A DNA stretch of 5,957 nucleotides from Deltaproteobacteria bacterium (lineage in GTDB: Bacteria; Desulfobacterota; JAENJC01), in assembly GCA_016208525.1 (NCBI GenBank), contig JACQYJ010000039.1, forward strand, positions 1,555 to 7,511. Direction: 5' to 3'. Of this stretch, positions 1-5,645 are shown in pieces. The position numbers and the translations under genes are program-made. How positions within the stretch are numbered: the stretch's first letter is position 1; each line of letters starts with the position of its first letter. The notes beneath the pieces are model-generated. The model did no database searches. It was not told where the DNA came from and saw only the letters and a program-made list of their open reading frames with translations.

Positions 1-78
1 CCCTTGATCCCCCTTTTTCAAAGGGGGAAATAAGAGGTTTTCTCCCCCTTTGGCAAAGGGGGGTGAGGGGGGATTTTC
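1..78. repeat. Double palindromic REP-like repeat inside polA
   Basis: Two hairpins with identical 8-bp arms (CCCCCTTT / AAAGGGGG) and 3-nt loops lie at 9-27 (loop TTC) and 44-62 (loop GGC), 35 bases apart. They sit in C- and G-rich flanks that extend to about base 72. Dispersed repeats of this form are common in many environmental bacterial genomes, mostly between genes. Here the repeat is read in frame on the minus strand by polA as a Pro/Gly/Lys-rich stretch (SENPPSPPFAKGG, then FPPLKKGDQG) with no stop codon. The left boundary is outside the window. Confidence 0.8.
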
Positions 79-1122
79 AGAAGGAGCCACTGGGATATAA
101 AACGCCTCTCCATCCCTTGCCAGCGCCATCCCTGTGATCCTTCCAAGGATCGGATCGGGATTGTCAGATAACAGCTTAAGCGCAATATCCTTCTCTCCAG
201 CCATCTCTGCAACAAGCCTGCCAACATCCCCTTCCGACCCGGCCACCTTATGCTCCTTCACAGATATTTCAGGGGCGGCCATCTTAAGCATGGAGCTGAA
301 CTCCAGCTCTTTAAGGAGGGGAAGAAGCTTTTCATTGTCCGGTTCCGGCCTGGAAAGGTCCTTGTATTCAGTGTCAATAGGGATATCGGTCTGGATGGTT
401 GCAAGAGATCGGCTCAGCCTCGCCAGTTCGGCATTCTCCTTCAGGTTCTGTTTAAGCTTCGGCTTTGTTATCTTTTCAACATTGGCAAGGAGATTTTCTA
501 TTGTGCCATACTCGTCTATAAGGGCCTTAGCGGTCTTCTCCCCGATCCCTGGAACTCCAGGGATGTTGTCGGATGAGTCACCCATGAGTCCCATGACCTC
601 TACAACCCTTTCCGGCTCGGTCCCGAAGCGTTCCTTCACGTCATCAACGCCAAAGTACCTGTTCTTGAGGGTGTCATAGATCCTTATATGGGGCGATATT
701 ATCTGGAATATGTCCTTGTCGCCGGTGATTATGATGACCTCCAGTCCGTCCTTCTCCGCCTTTTTCGCTATGGTCCCTATTATGTCGTCGGCTTCAACGC
801 CTTCCATGATAAGGACAGGGATATTGAAAGCCTCGACCATCCTGTGGATGTAAGGTATCTGCCTTGTTAGGGGGTCCGGCATGGAAGGCCTGTGGGCCTT
901 GTAGTCCTCATATTCAATATGCCTTCTGGTTGGGCCTTTGGAGTCAAAGGCAATGGCGAGGTAATCGGGCGCCTCTTCTTTTATCACCTTCATCAGCATG
1001 TTTGTGAAGCCGTATACGGCGTTGGTAGGAATCCCTCTGGAGTTGGAAAGATGGGGAATGGCGAAGAACGCCCTGTAGATATAAGAGTTCCCGTCAATCA
1101 GATAAAGTTTTTTTCTCGACAT
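1..1122 (-). CDS. polA: DNA polymerase I, N-terminal part (partial, runs off the left edge)
   Basis: The 374 visible codons start with MSRKKLYLIDGNSYIYRAFF and stay open to base 1. Residues 1-290 form the 5'-3' exonuclease (flap nuclease) used in Okazaki-fragment maturation and excision repair. Metal-binding acidic positions are visible at D10, D60, E110/D112/D113 (EADDIIG), D135/D137 (TGDKD) and D182/D185 (GDSSDNIPG), the last leading into the helix-hairpin-helix GVPGIGEKTAKAL. From about residue 310 the 3'-5' exonuclease-like domain begins and ends in YIPV (342-345), as in other Pol I proteins. The DxE of exonuclease motif I is replaced by KLL (316-318), so proofreading is probably lost. 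Residues ~349-374 are encoded by a palindromic repeat. The polymerase domain lies outside the window. ATG 1122 is the only usable start: the frame above it has no ATG, GTG or TTG back to a stop at 1177-1179. No Shine-Dalgarno is visible. Confidence 0.95.
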   Translation of the reverse strand, partial: MSRKKLYLIDGNSYIYRAFFAIPHLSNSRGIPTNAVYGFTNMLMKVIKEEAPDYLAIAFDSKGPTRRHIEYEDYKAHRPSMPDPLTRQIPYIHRMVEAFNIPVLIMEGVEADDIIGTIAKKAEKDGLEVIIITGDKDIFQIISPHIRIYDTLKNRYFGVDDVKERFGTEPERVVEVMGLMGDSSDNIPGVPGIGEKTAKALIDEYGTIENLLANVEKITKPKLKQNLKENAELARLSRSLATIQTDIPIDTEYKDLSRPEPDNEKLLPLLKELEFSSMLKMAAPEISVKEHKVAGSEGDVGRLVAEMAGEKDIALKLLSDNPDPILGRITGMALARDGEAFYIPVAPSENPPSPPFAKGGENLLFPPLKKGDQG

Positions 1123-1128
1123 TGGGTG

Positions 1129-1157
1129 AATATAGCGTAAAAAGGGGGGTTTTACAA
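1129..1157 (-). promoter_or_regulatory. Putative sigma-70 promoter of polA, leaderless arrangement
   Basis: On the minus strand a -35-like TTGTAA (1157-1152) is followed after exactly 17 nt by a -10-like TATATT (1134-1129). The polA ATG (1122) begins 6 nt after the -10 box, which is where transcription would be expected to start. There is no Shine-Dalgarno before this ATG, so a leaderless mRNA is suggested. Matches are 4/6 and 5/6 to the consensus boxes. This is inference from sequence only. Confidence 0.4.
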
Positions 1158-1160
1158 CCC
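1139..1160 (-). terminator. Weak terminator-like hairpin between regulator and polA
   Basis: On the minus strand GGGTT-GTAA-AACCC (1160-1147) forms a 5-bp stem with a 4-nt loop. It is followed by CCC and then five T (1143-1139). The short stem and the CCC between stem and T-run make it a poor intrinsic terminator. It lies 17 bases past the regulator stop codon and overlaps the putative polA -35 box. Confidence 0.25.
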
Positions 1161-1176
1161 TGCAGGAGAGCGGCGC

Positions 1177-2598
1177 TCATTCGAGTTTCGCATTATCCGG
1201 AGAAACTCTGGCGGGCAGAGAAGATATGATCCCTTTGCCGGCCAAAACTGCTAAAAATGCATCCACTACCCTGGGGTCAAACTGAATTTCAGACATTCTT
1301 ACAAGCTCGTCAACCGCGTCAAGAGGTTGCACCGGCATGCGATAAGGCCTCATGGTGGTTGTCATGGCCTCATAGGCATCTGCAACAGCCAGTATCCTGG
1401 AACCAAGAGGGATATCCTCCCTGCTCAATCCGACGTGATATCCTTTCCCATTATAAAATTCATGATGATGTCTAATGATCGTCCCAACGTCCCGAAAATC
1501 CACTATCCCTTCCAGTATCTTGACGCCTATCTCAGGATGACCTTTCATAATCAGGTATTCTTCGTCTGTCAATTTTGAAATCTTCAAAAGGATATGGTCG
1601 GGGATACCGATCTTTCCTATATCGTGAAGGAGGGCCGCCCTGTAAACCGTCTCTACATAGTGATCAGATAGGCCAAGTTCAACGGTTATTGAGCGGCAGT
1701 AATCAGCCATTCGCATAGCATGGCCTGCCGTATAAGGGTCCCTGGCCTCTATGGTACTGGCCAGTGTGGCAATAATGCCTATGTATGAAGATTCCAGCTT
1801 TTCGTATAACCTGGCATTTTCGATGGCAATACCTGCCTGCCCGCATAAGACAGATACCATCTCCATATCGGAATGGGTGAATGGACGCACTTCCGTTACC
1901 TTTGCCAGGTTTAATACGCCAAGCAGGTCTCCTTTGATGATGATCGGCATACACAGGGCAGACCTGATCTCCCGCTTATTCATCATCTCCTGCAACGCAG
2001 GGTCTAAATCCATCCTATGGTCCAGAAGGAGCGGGGTCATATTTTCCGCAACCATGCCTGCAATACCCTCACCAGGCCTTATCTTTACAGTCTCAGATGT
2101 ATCAATATCAACACCCATATATGCCTTCAGAGAAAGGCTGCCGTCTTCCTTGTTCATGACCATCAAAGATGCCCTCTCTGCCCCTGTATATTTTGATGCC
2201 TCCCTTACAATAGTGTCCATGAGACGCTCTATGTTCAGCTCGCTTAAAAGCCTTTTATTCACTTCAAATAATGGAAGGAGGGCCTTAAGTTTTATATTCT
2301 CCTTGGCTATGTTACTCTTTCTAAGGGCATCCGTTACGGCCTCTATAAGCTCCTTAGGAGTAAACGGCTTCATCACGAACCCCTCTGTCCCATGCTTCAA
2401 GGATTCGATGGCAATATCAATGGTGGCATGCCCTGTTATTACAATAATCGGGGTCTCAGTGGAAACCTCCTCTCTTACCTTCTGAATCAGGGCCATCCCA
2501 CCCAGCTTTGGCATCTTGATATCCGTTATCACAAGGTCAAAAGAGTCCTTCTTAACCTTGCCATAACCGTCCTCGCCATCAACGGCAGTAGTAACCAT
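1177..2598 (-). CDS. Response regulator with truncated REC, GAF and HD-GYP domains (probable cyclic di-GMP phosphodiesterase)
   Basis: This 473-residue protein has three parts. Residues 1-~95 are a receiver domain with the phosphoacceptor in VITDIKMP (D26), T55 in VITGHA and K77 in MKPF. Residues ~122-265 are a GAF domain with PGEGIAGMVA and ALCMPI. Residues ~275-450 are an HD-GYP phosphodiesterase with HD at 325-326 (LLHDIGKIGIPD), GHPEIG and HHHE at 377-380. The family hydrolyses cyclic di-GMP. The GYP motif reads GYH (386-388), a departure from consensus. The phosphoacceptor usually lies near residue 53-54, so about 28 N-terminal residues are missing, including the acidic DD pair that binds Mg2+. 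The start overlaps the kinase end by 20 bases and is preceded by AGAGAG, 5 nt upstream. Just upstream this frame is closed by a TAG (2610-2608). Phosphorylation is probably impaired; the GAF and HD-GYP parts look intact. Confidence 0.85.
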   Translation of the reverse strand: MVTTAVDGEDGYGKVKKDSFDLVITDIKMPKLGGMALIQKVREEVSTETPIIVITGHATIDIAIESLKHGTEGFVMKPFTPKELIEAVTDALRKSNIAKENIKLKALLPLFEVNKRLLSELNIERLMDTIVREASKYTGAERASLMVMNKEDGSLSLKAYMGVDIDTSETVKIRPGEGIAGMVAENMTPLLLDHRMDLDPALQEMMNKREIRSALCMPIIIKGDLLGVLNLAKVTEVRPFTHSDMEMVSVLCGQAGIAIENARLYEKLESSYIGIIATLASTIEARDPYTAGHAMRMADYCRSITVELGLSDHYVETVYRAALLHDIGKIGIPDHILLKISKLTDEEYLIMKGHPEIGVKILEGIVDFRDVGTIIRHHHEFYNGKGYHVGLSREDIPLGSRILAVADAYEAMTTTMRPYRMPVQPLDAVDELVRMSEIQFDPRVVDAFLAVLAGKGIISSLPARVSPDNAKLE

Positions 2599-4063
2599 GT
2601 ACGCTCTCTACTTCAATCTTGCCGCCATGTTTCTCTATAATCCCGTGGCTTACAGACAACCCCAGCCCTGTCCCTTTTGTCCCAGGCTTTGTTGTAAAAA
2701 ACGGGTCAAAAACTTTATTTATTATCTCCTTCGGAATACCGCACCCTGTATCCTTGATATGGATATTTGCCCATCCGTTTGACGTTGTAACGTCAATCTT
2801 CAGATCGCCGCCATCGGGCATAGCATGGAAGGCATTATTAAACAGGTTCAGCAAGACCTGCTTCATCTGGGCCACATCTATGGAGACCAGTGGGGAATTA
2901 TCCTGTCTGTATTCTTCTACTATGCGGACATTTGCAACCTTTGCGAGGTGAGAAACAAGGTTTAATGTATCTTTTATGACATCCACAACGGAAACCACTT
3001 CCATTCTCGGCTCTGTCTGCCTTGCAAAATCAAGGAGGTTCCTTACAATATACCGAATCCGCATAGTCTCATCATAGATGATATGCAACCTCTTCTGTCC
3101 CGGGTCTGTATCAGGCATATCATCCATCAGCATCGAGGTATGTGTAAGAACGCCCGTCAGGGGGTTGTTTATCTCATGGGCCACATTGGCTGACAGCTCG
3201 CCAAGAGATGCCAGCCTGGCGGTACGAACCAGCTTATCCTGAGCCCTTTCTATCTCTTCCAGCTGCTTTTTAACCCTTTCATAGAGCATGGAGTTTTCTA
3301 TGGCGGTACCGATAAGGCCTCCGATGGAATGGAGGAGATCTGCCTCGTCAGGCGTGAATGGATGGGTATCATAGGAGGCGATATTCATTACTCCAAGGGT
3401 CGTCTCCTTGGAAGACAATGGAAGACTCGCAAAGGCCTTAAACCCCTCGTCCCAGACAGCGCCCCTCGAAATTCTGGGGTCTCCGGAGATATTTTCCTGC
3501 ATAATAGGCTTCCCGGAAATGGCCACCTTGCCGGCGATCCCTTCTCCAGGCTCCAATAAATCTATCTTTTTAACAAACCTGTCATCTACCCCTTTATGGG
3601 CAGCAACCTTAAAAAGACTGCTATCCTCATTTGGCAGATATATCCAGCCGGCCTTCATCCCTGTTACTTCCAATACTTCTTTCAGCGCATCCTGCATGGT
3701 GCTTTGAAGATCGAGGGACTGATTGACGGCACATGCAACCGAATTAAGCGCAGAAAGCTCCTGCACATGCCGCATAATCTCTTCATCTTTTTTCTTGAGG
3801 GAGCCCACCATCAAATTGAAGGAGGCAGCAAGGTGACCTATCTCATCAACAGCATCAATATCCAGCCGCTCGTAAGCGCCGCCTTCTTCTATCGCCTCCA
3901 CGCCCTGCTTAAGCCTTAATAACGGCCCTGTTATCCTCTTCGCCGCAATATAGGTGACAAGAAAGGCAACGGAGAGGAAAAGGAGTGTGATAGATATGCT
4001 GGTCCAGATAATCTCTTGCAGGCGCGCCGTGATTCCATTCAAAGAAAGACCTAACCGCACCAC
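2579..4063 (-). CDS. Sensor histidine kinase, C-terminal fragment (TM2-HAMP-GAF-HisKA-HATPase)
   Basis: This 494-residue frame begins at a GTG (4063). It is in the same frame as the upstream fragment 4618-4127, from which it is separated only by one TAG. It has a membrane segment (residues ~18-41), HAMP (to ~85), GAF (~105-260, PGEGIAGKVA), a coiled linker, then HisKA with HEINNPL (phosphoacceptor H296). The ATPase domain has an N box (LLNLFNNAFHAMPDGG), G1 (DTGCGIP), F box (DPFFTTKPGTKG) and G2 (GTGLGLS), an NtrB-like set. The C-terminus is abnormal: after GGKIEVES the expected final strand is replaced by VHGYYCR. An AAAAGG lies 9 nt before the GTG, so internal initiation giving a kinase without the sensor domain is possible but unproven. 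The natural gene is almost certainly 4618-2579 read through the TAG. Its partner is the overlapping HD-GYP regulator. Confidence 0.85.
   Translation of the reverse strand: MVRLGLSLNGITARLQEIIWTSISITLLFLSVAFLVTYIAAKRITGPLLRLKQGVEAIEEGGAYERLDIDAVDEIGHLAASFNLMVGSLKKKDEEIMRHVQELSALNSVACAVNQSLDLQSTMQDALKEVLEVTGMKAGWIYLPNEDSSLFKVAAHKGVDDRFVKKIDLLEPGEGIAGKVAISGKPIMQENISGDPRISRGAVWDEGFKAFASLPLSSKETTLGVMNIASYDTHPFTPDEADLLHSIGGLIGTAIENSMLYERVKKQLEEIERAQDKLVRTARLASLGELSANVAHEINNPLTGVLTHTSMLMDDMPDTDPGQKRLHIIYDETMRIRYIVRNLLDFARQTEPRMEVVSVVDVIKDTLNLVSHLAKVANVRIVEEYRQDNSPLVSIDVAQMKQVLLNLFNNAFHAMPDGGDLKIDVTTSNGWANIHIKDTGCGIPKEIINKVFDPFFTTKPGTKGTGLGLSVSHGIIEKHGGKIEVESVHGYYCR
2596..2612 (-). other. Kinase/regulator junction: apparent internal deletion
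   Basis: The kinase frame reads GGKIEVES, the expected approach to its last beta strand, then turns into VHGYYCR and stops at 2581-2579. In the -1/+1 shifted frame the regulator's receiver sequence is recognisable from AYMVTTAVDGEDG onwards. The normal kinase tail (GxGTTF-like) and the regulator's first ~28 residues are both absent. A deletion of roughly 120-150 bp joining the two genes is the simplest reading. The size is estimated from typical domain lengths. Confidence 0.6.
2604..2609 (-). promoter_or_regulatory. Ribosome binding site for the truncated regulator
   Basis: AGAGAG on the minus strand lies 5 nt before ATG 2598, inside the kinase coding end. It is close to the AGAGAGG used before the kinase itself. 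It supports ATG 2598 as a usable start after the apparent deletion. Confidence 0.4.
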
Positions 4064-4126
4064 TCCAATAAGCCTTTTCGCACCTTGCTCATTAGAAACG
4101 GCAGCATCGCGTATAGAGCCTTCGGC

Positions 4127-4129
4127 CTA
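4127..4129 (-). other. In-frame amber codon (TAG) splitting the sensor kinase
   Basis: A TAG at codon 164 follows LVIDT. The same frame then continues as AEGSIRDAAVSNEQGAKRLI and on into the GTG start and the second membrane segment without another stop. The residues after the stop still look like a kinase sensor domain, so the lesion is a single nonsense codon and not a frameshift. The original codon cannot be told from this sequence. Confidence 0.85.
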
Positions 4130-4618
4130 TGTATCTATAACCAGATCTTCGCCCTTGAACCCTTTGGATACCAGAACAGGCGCCCAGAATTCATATATTT
4201 CGGTTTTGTTATATGCCGTTTCCTGCCAGAAAGATACCGGTTTCTCGTCAAGCCTCTTTATTAAATCCCGGGTAATATCGGGTATAAAACCCTTTTCATT
4301 TGTCTGGACAGCTATAACCTTCCCCTCAAGGTTATAAACTACCGCATAAACAAAATCCTTTTCGAGACCTACATTTCTCTTTACAACAGGCTCAAGAAAC
4401 TCACTGCTTTCTGTGAATATGCCAAGCTGACTGTCATGAGCAAAGTTCCCTACAATGGAAAGTCCTCTGGCGGCCATATCCTGCTTGAGAAGCTTCCCCT
4501 GCTGATATATTACGACTACCGTAAGAAAGATGGAGAGCGCAAGCAGAAGGGTAGTCAAAAACCAGAATACCTTTGCCCTGAACCCTTTGAAAATTCTGTC
4601 TGGTCTTATATTAGCCAA
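4127..4618 (-). CDS. Sensor histidine kinase, N-terminal fragment (TM1 and extracytoplasmic sensor)
   Basis: This 163-residue fragment starts at TTG (4618): MANIRPDRIFKGFRAKVFWF. It has a short basic cytoplasmic tail, then a membrane segment at residues ~17-38 (FWFLTTLLLALSIFLTVVVIY). The rest is an extracytoplasmic region that resembles a small PAS/CACHE-like sensor (AVVYNLEGKVIAVQTNEKG at about 92-110). It ends at TAG 4129-4127, and the protein continues in the same frame as the downstream kinase fragment. TTG is chosen because AGAGAGG lies 10 nt upstream and the residues that follow form a typical kinase N-terminus. On its own the fragment would be a membrane-anchored sensor without output. 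The full gene would be about 679 codons. The ligand is unknown; the adjacent binding protein is a candidate partner. Confidence 0.75.
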   Translation of the reverse strand: MANIRPDRIFKGFRAKVFWFLTTLLLALSIFLTVVVIYQQGKLLKQDMAARGLSIVGNFAHDSQLGIFTESSEFLEPVVKRNVGLEKDFVYAVVYNLEGKVIAVQTNEKGFIPDITRDLIKRLDEKPVSFWQETAYNKTEIYEFWAPVLVSKGFKGEDLVIDT

Positions 4619-4624
4619 ATACTG

Positions 4625-4637
4625 TAAACCTCTCTGT
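4625..4637. repeat. Target site duplication, left copy
   Basis: TAAACCTCTCTGT, identical to 4719-4731. The bases on either side differ between the two copies, so the match ends exactly at the palindrome borders. It contains the kinase ribosome binding site on the minus strand. Confidence 0.75.
4629..4635 (-). promoter_or_regulatory. Ribosome binding site of the sensor kinase, inside the target duplication
   Basis: AGAGAGG on the minus strand, with a 10-nt spacer to the TTG at 4618. The site lies within the direct repeat flanking the MITE-like element, so a second copy exists at 4723-4729 next to the upstream gene's stop codon. Confidence 0.5.
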
Positions 4638-4719
4638 AACTACTCAGGTTGTTTAGACTGTAGTCTATTAGGTACTCCCTATCCACCTAAATACCTACAG
4701 ACTATCCACCTGAGTAGTT
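4638..4719. mobile_element. 82-bp MITE-like palindromic insertion
   Basis: A perfect 13-bp inverted repeat (TAACTACTCAGGT at 4637-4649, ACCTGAGTAGTTA at 4708-4720) encloses further paired segments. These are CTGTAG 4658-4663 with CTACAG 4695-4700, and TTAGGT 4668-4673 with ACCTAA 4685-4690. The whole can fold as a long interrupted hairpin. A 10-bp direct repeat CTATCCACCT occurs at 4679-4688 and 4702-4711. No ORF is inside. The 13-bp direct repeat abutting both ends looks like a target duplication, as from a non-autonomous element moved by a transposase elsewhere. A 12-bp duplication leaves a symmetric 82-bp element. Confidence 0.75.
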
Positions 4720-4731
4720 AAACCTCTCTGT
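4719..4731. repeat. Target site duplication, right copy
   Basis: TAAACCTCTCTGT, identical to 4625-4637. Base 4731 is also the last base of the binding-protein stop codon (TAA, 4733-4731). Removing the 82-bp element and one 12-bp copy would leave 18 bp between that stop and the kinase TTG. Confidence 0.75.
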
Positions 4732-5645
4732 TATCTGAATACCTTGGCGGCCTTCCCGACAACCTTTTCCGGGATATTCAACCCAAGTTTTTCTGCTGTG
4801 TTCAAATTTATAGATAATCTGAGTTTTCTTGGTTTGGGGATAGTGATATTGCTTGCGTCTTCGCCCATCAGGATTCTCGTAGCTATCTCTCCTGCCTGCC
4901 TTCCCATGTCTTCGCTATCAAAGGTAAGGGCAAAGAGGGCGCCATTTTTGACATATTTTTCAGATATCCCAATAAGCGGAATCCTGTTTTTAAAGGAAAA
5001 AAGCAGCATATACTCCACCGATTCAGGTGTAATGGCTGTTGTATCAGGGAGCATCCACAAGGCATCGACCGTTCCTTCCAGTTGGTTGATGGCGTTTATG
5101 GCCTCAGCCCCTGTTTTAACCTTCCTGGATATCAAATGAACACCTAATTTTCCGGCAGCGGCTTCCGCCTCATTAACAGCAGACTGGCTTTTCGAGGGTT
5201 CGTAAATGACCCCGATCCGTCTGGCAGAAGGGACTACCTGCAAAAGAGCATTGAACTGCTCTTCCGGCGGGATATTCATATCTATGCCGGTAATGTTTGA
5301 CCTTCCAGCCCCTATCACAGAATCAGCATTTAAGACAAATGTGTAGACTACAGGAACATTCCTTAATTCATCCTTGACCAGACGAAGGGCATCAGTGCCA
5401 AGGGTAAATACAAGGGCAGCCTGCCGGTTCTTTGAGATCACTATCGCAAGATAGTCACTATCACTGCTGAGAATATATTCGCTCACCTCTGCATCAACAG
5501 TCTCCCTGAATCCATTGACAGCTTCCTTATACGGAAGGATATCCATGCTTTTTATGGCAGAAACCTCCTTCGAGTTACTCAAGGCTGCGCACGTGAGGCT
5601 TAAAATAACCGTAACCGCCCATATTTTAACTCTAAAGTCATACAT
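4731..5645 (-). CDS. Periplasmic ABC-type substrate-binding protein (ABC_sub_bind family)
   Basis: This is a 304-residue exported protein. Residues ~6-30 form a Sec-type signal peptide (KIWAVTVILSLTCAALS); the cysteine is not in a good lipobox, so a soluble periplasmic form is more likely. The body has the two-lobe type I periplasmic-binding fold typical of PF04392: VFTLGTDAL, VPVVYTFVLN, IPPEEQFNALLQVVPSARRIGVIYEP, DALWMLPDTTAITPESVEY, IPLIGISEKYVKNGALFALTF, DMGRQAGEIATRIL and the end motif INLNTAEKLGLNIP. Ligands of this family are mostly unassigned. No permease or ATPase gene is adjacent, and a sensor kinase follows, so it may present a ligand to the kinase; that is inference. The ATG at 5645 has GGAGGA 5 nt upstream and overlaps the end of the TPP-enzyme gene by 8 bases, which suggests translational coupling. 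Confidence 0.88.
   Translation of the reverse strand: MYDFRVKIWAVTVILSLTCAALSNSKEVSAIKSMDILPYKEAVNGFRETVDAEVSEYILSSDSDYLAIVISKNRQAALVFTLGTDALRLVKDELRNVPVVYTFVLNADSVIGAGRSNITGIDMNIPPEEQFNALLQVVPSARRIGVIYEPSKSQSAVNEAEAAAGKLGVHLISRKVKTGAEAINAINQLEGTVDALWMLPDTTAITPESVEYMLLFSFKNRIPLIGISEKYVKNGALFALTFDSEDMGRQAGEIATRILMGEDASNITIPKPRKLRLSINLNTAEKLGLNIPEKVVGKAAKVFR

Noticed and set aside
9..62. CRISPR array
   Set aside because: There are only two short self-complementary units with no longer repeat and no regular spacers; they are palindromic repeats inside a coding frame.
134..679. 181-codon plus-strand open frame in the first 700 bases
   Set aside because: It is antisense to the conserved polA exonuclease codons and its translation is Ser/Pro-rich without any family match.
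1751..2485. 244-codon plus-strand open frame opposite the regulator
   Set aside because: It lies wholly antisense to the GAF and REC coding region, has a low-complexity Ser-rich translation with no recognisable domain, and is explained as a shadow of the real gene.
2579..2610. A hybrid histidine kinase with fused receiver domain
   Set aside because: The two frames differ, a TAG closes the regulator frame just upstream of its start, and both the kinase tail and receiver N-terminus are missing. A plain frameshift within a fusion does not explain the absent residues.
4127..4129. Pyrrolysine insertion at the amber codon
   Set aside because: Nothing in the window (no pyl genes) supports it, and histidine kinases are not known pyrrolysine proteins. 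Kept only as a test under the amber finding.
4637..4720. Rho-independent terminator between binding protein and kinase
   Set aside because: The hairpin is long and interrupted and is not followed by a T-run on the minus strand. The exact flanking direct repeats fit an insertion better.
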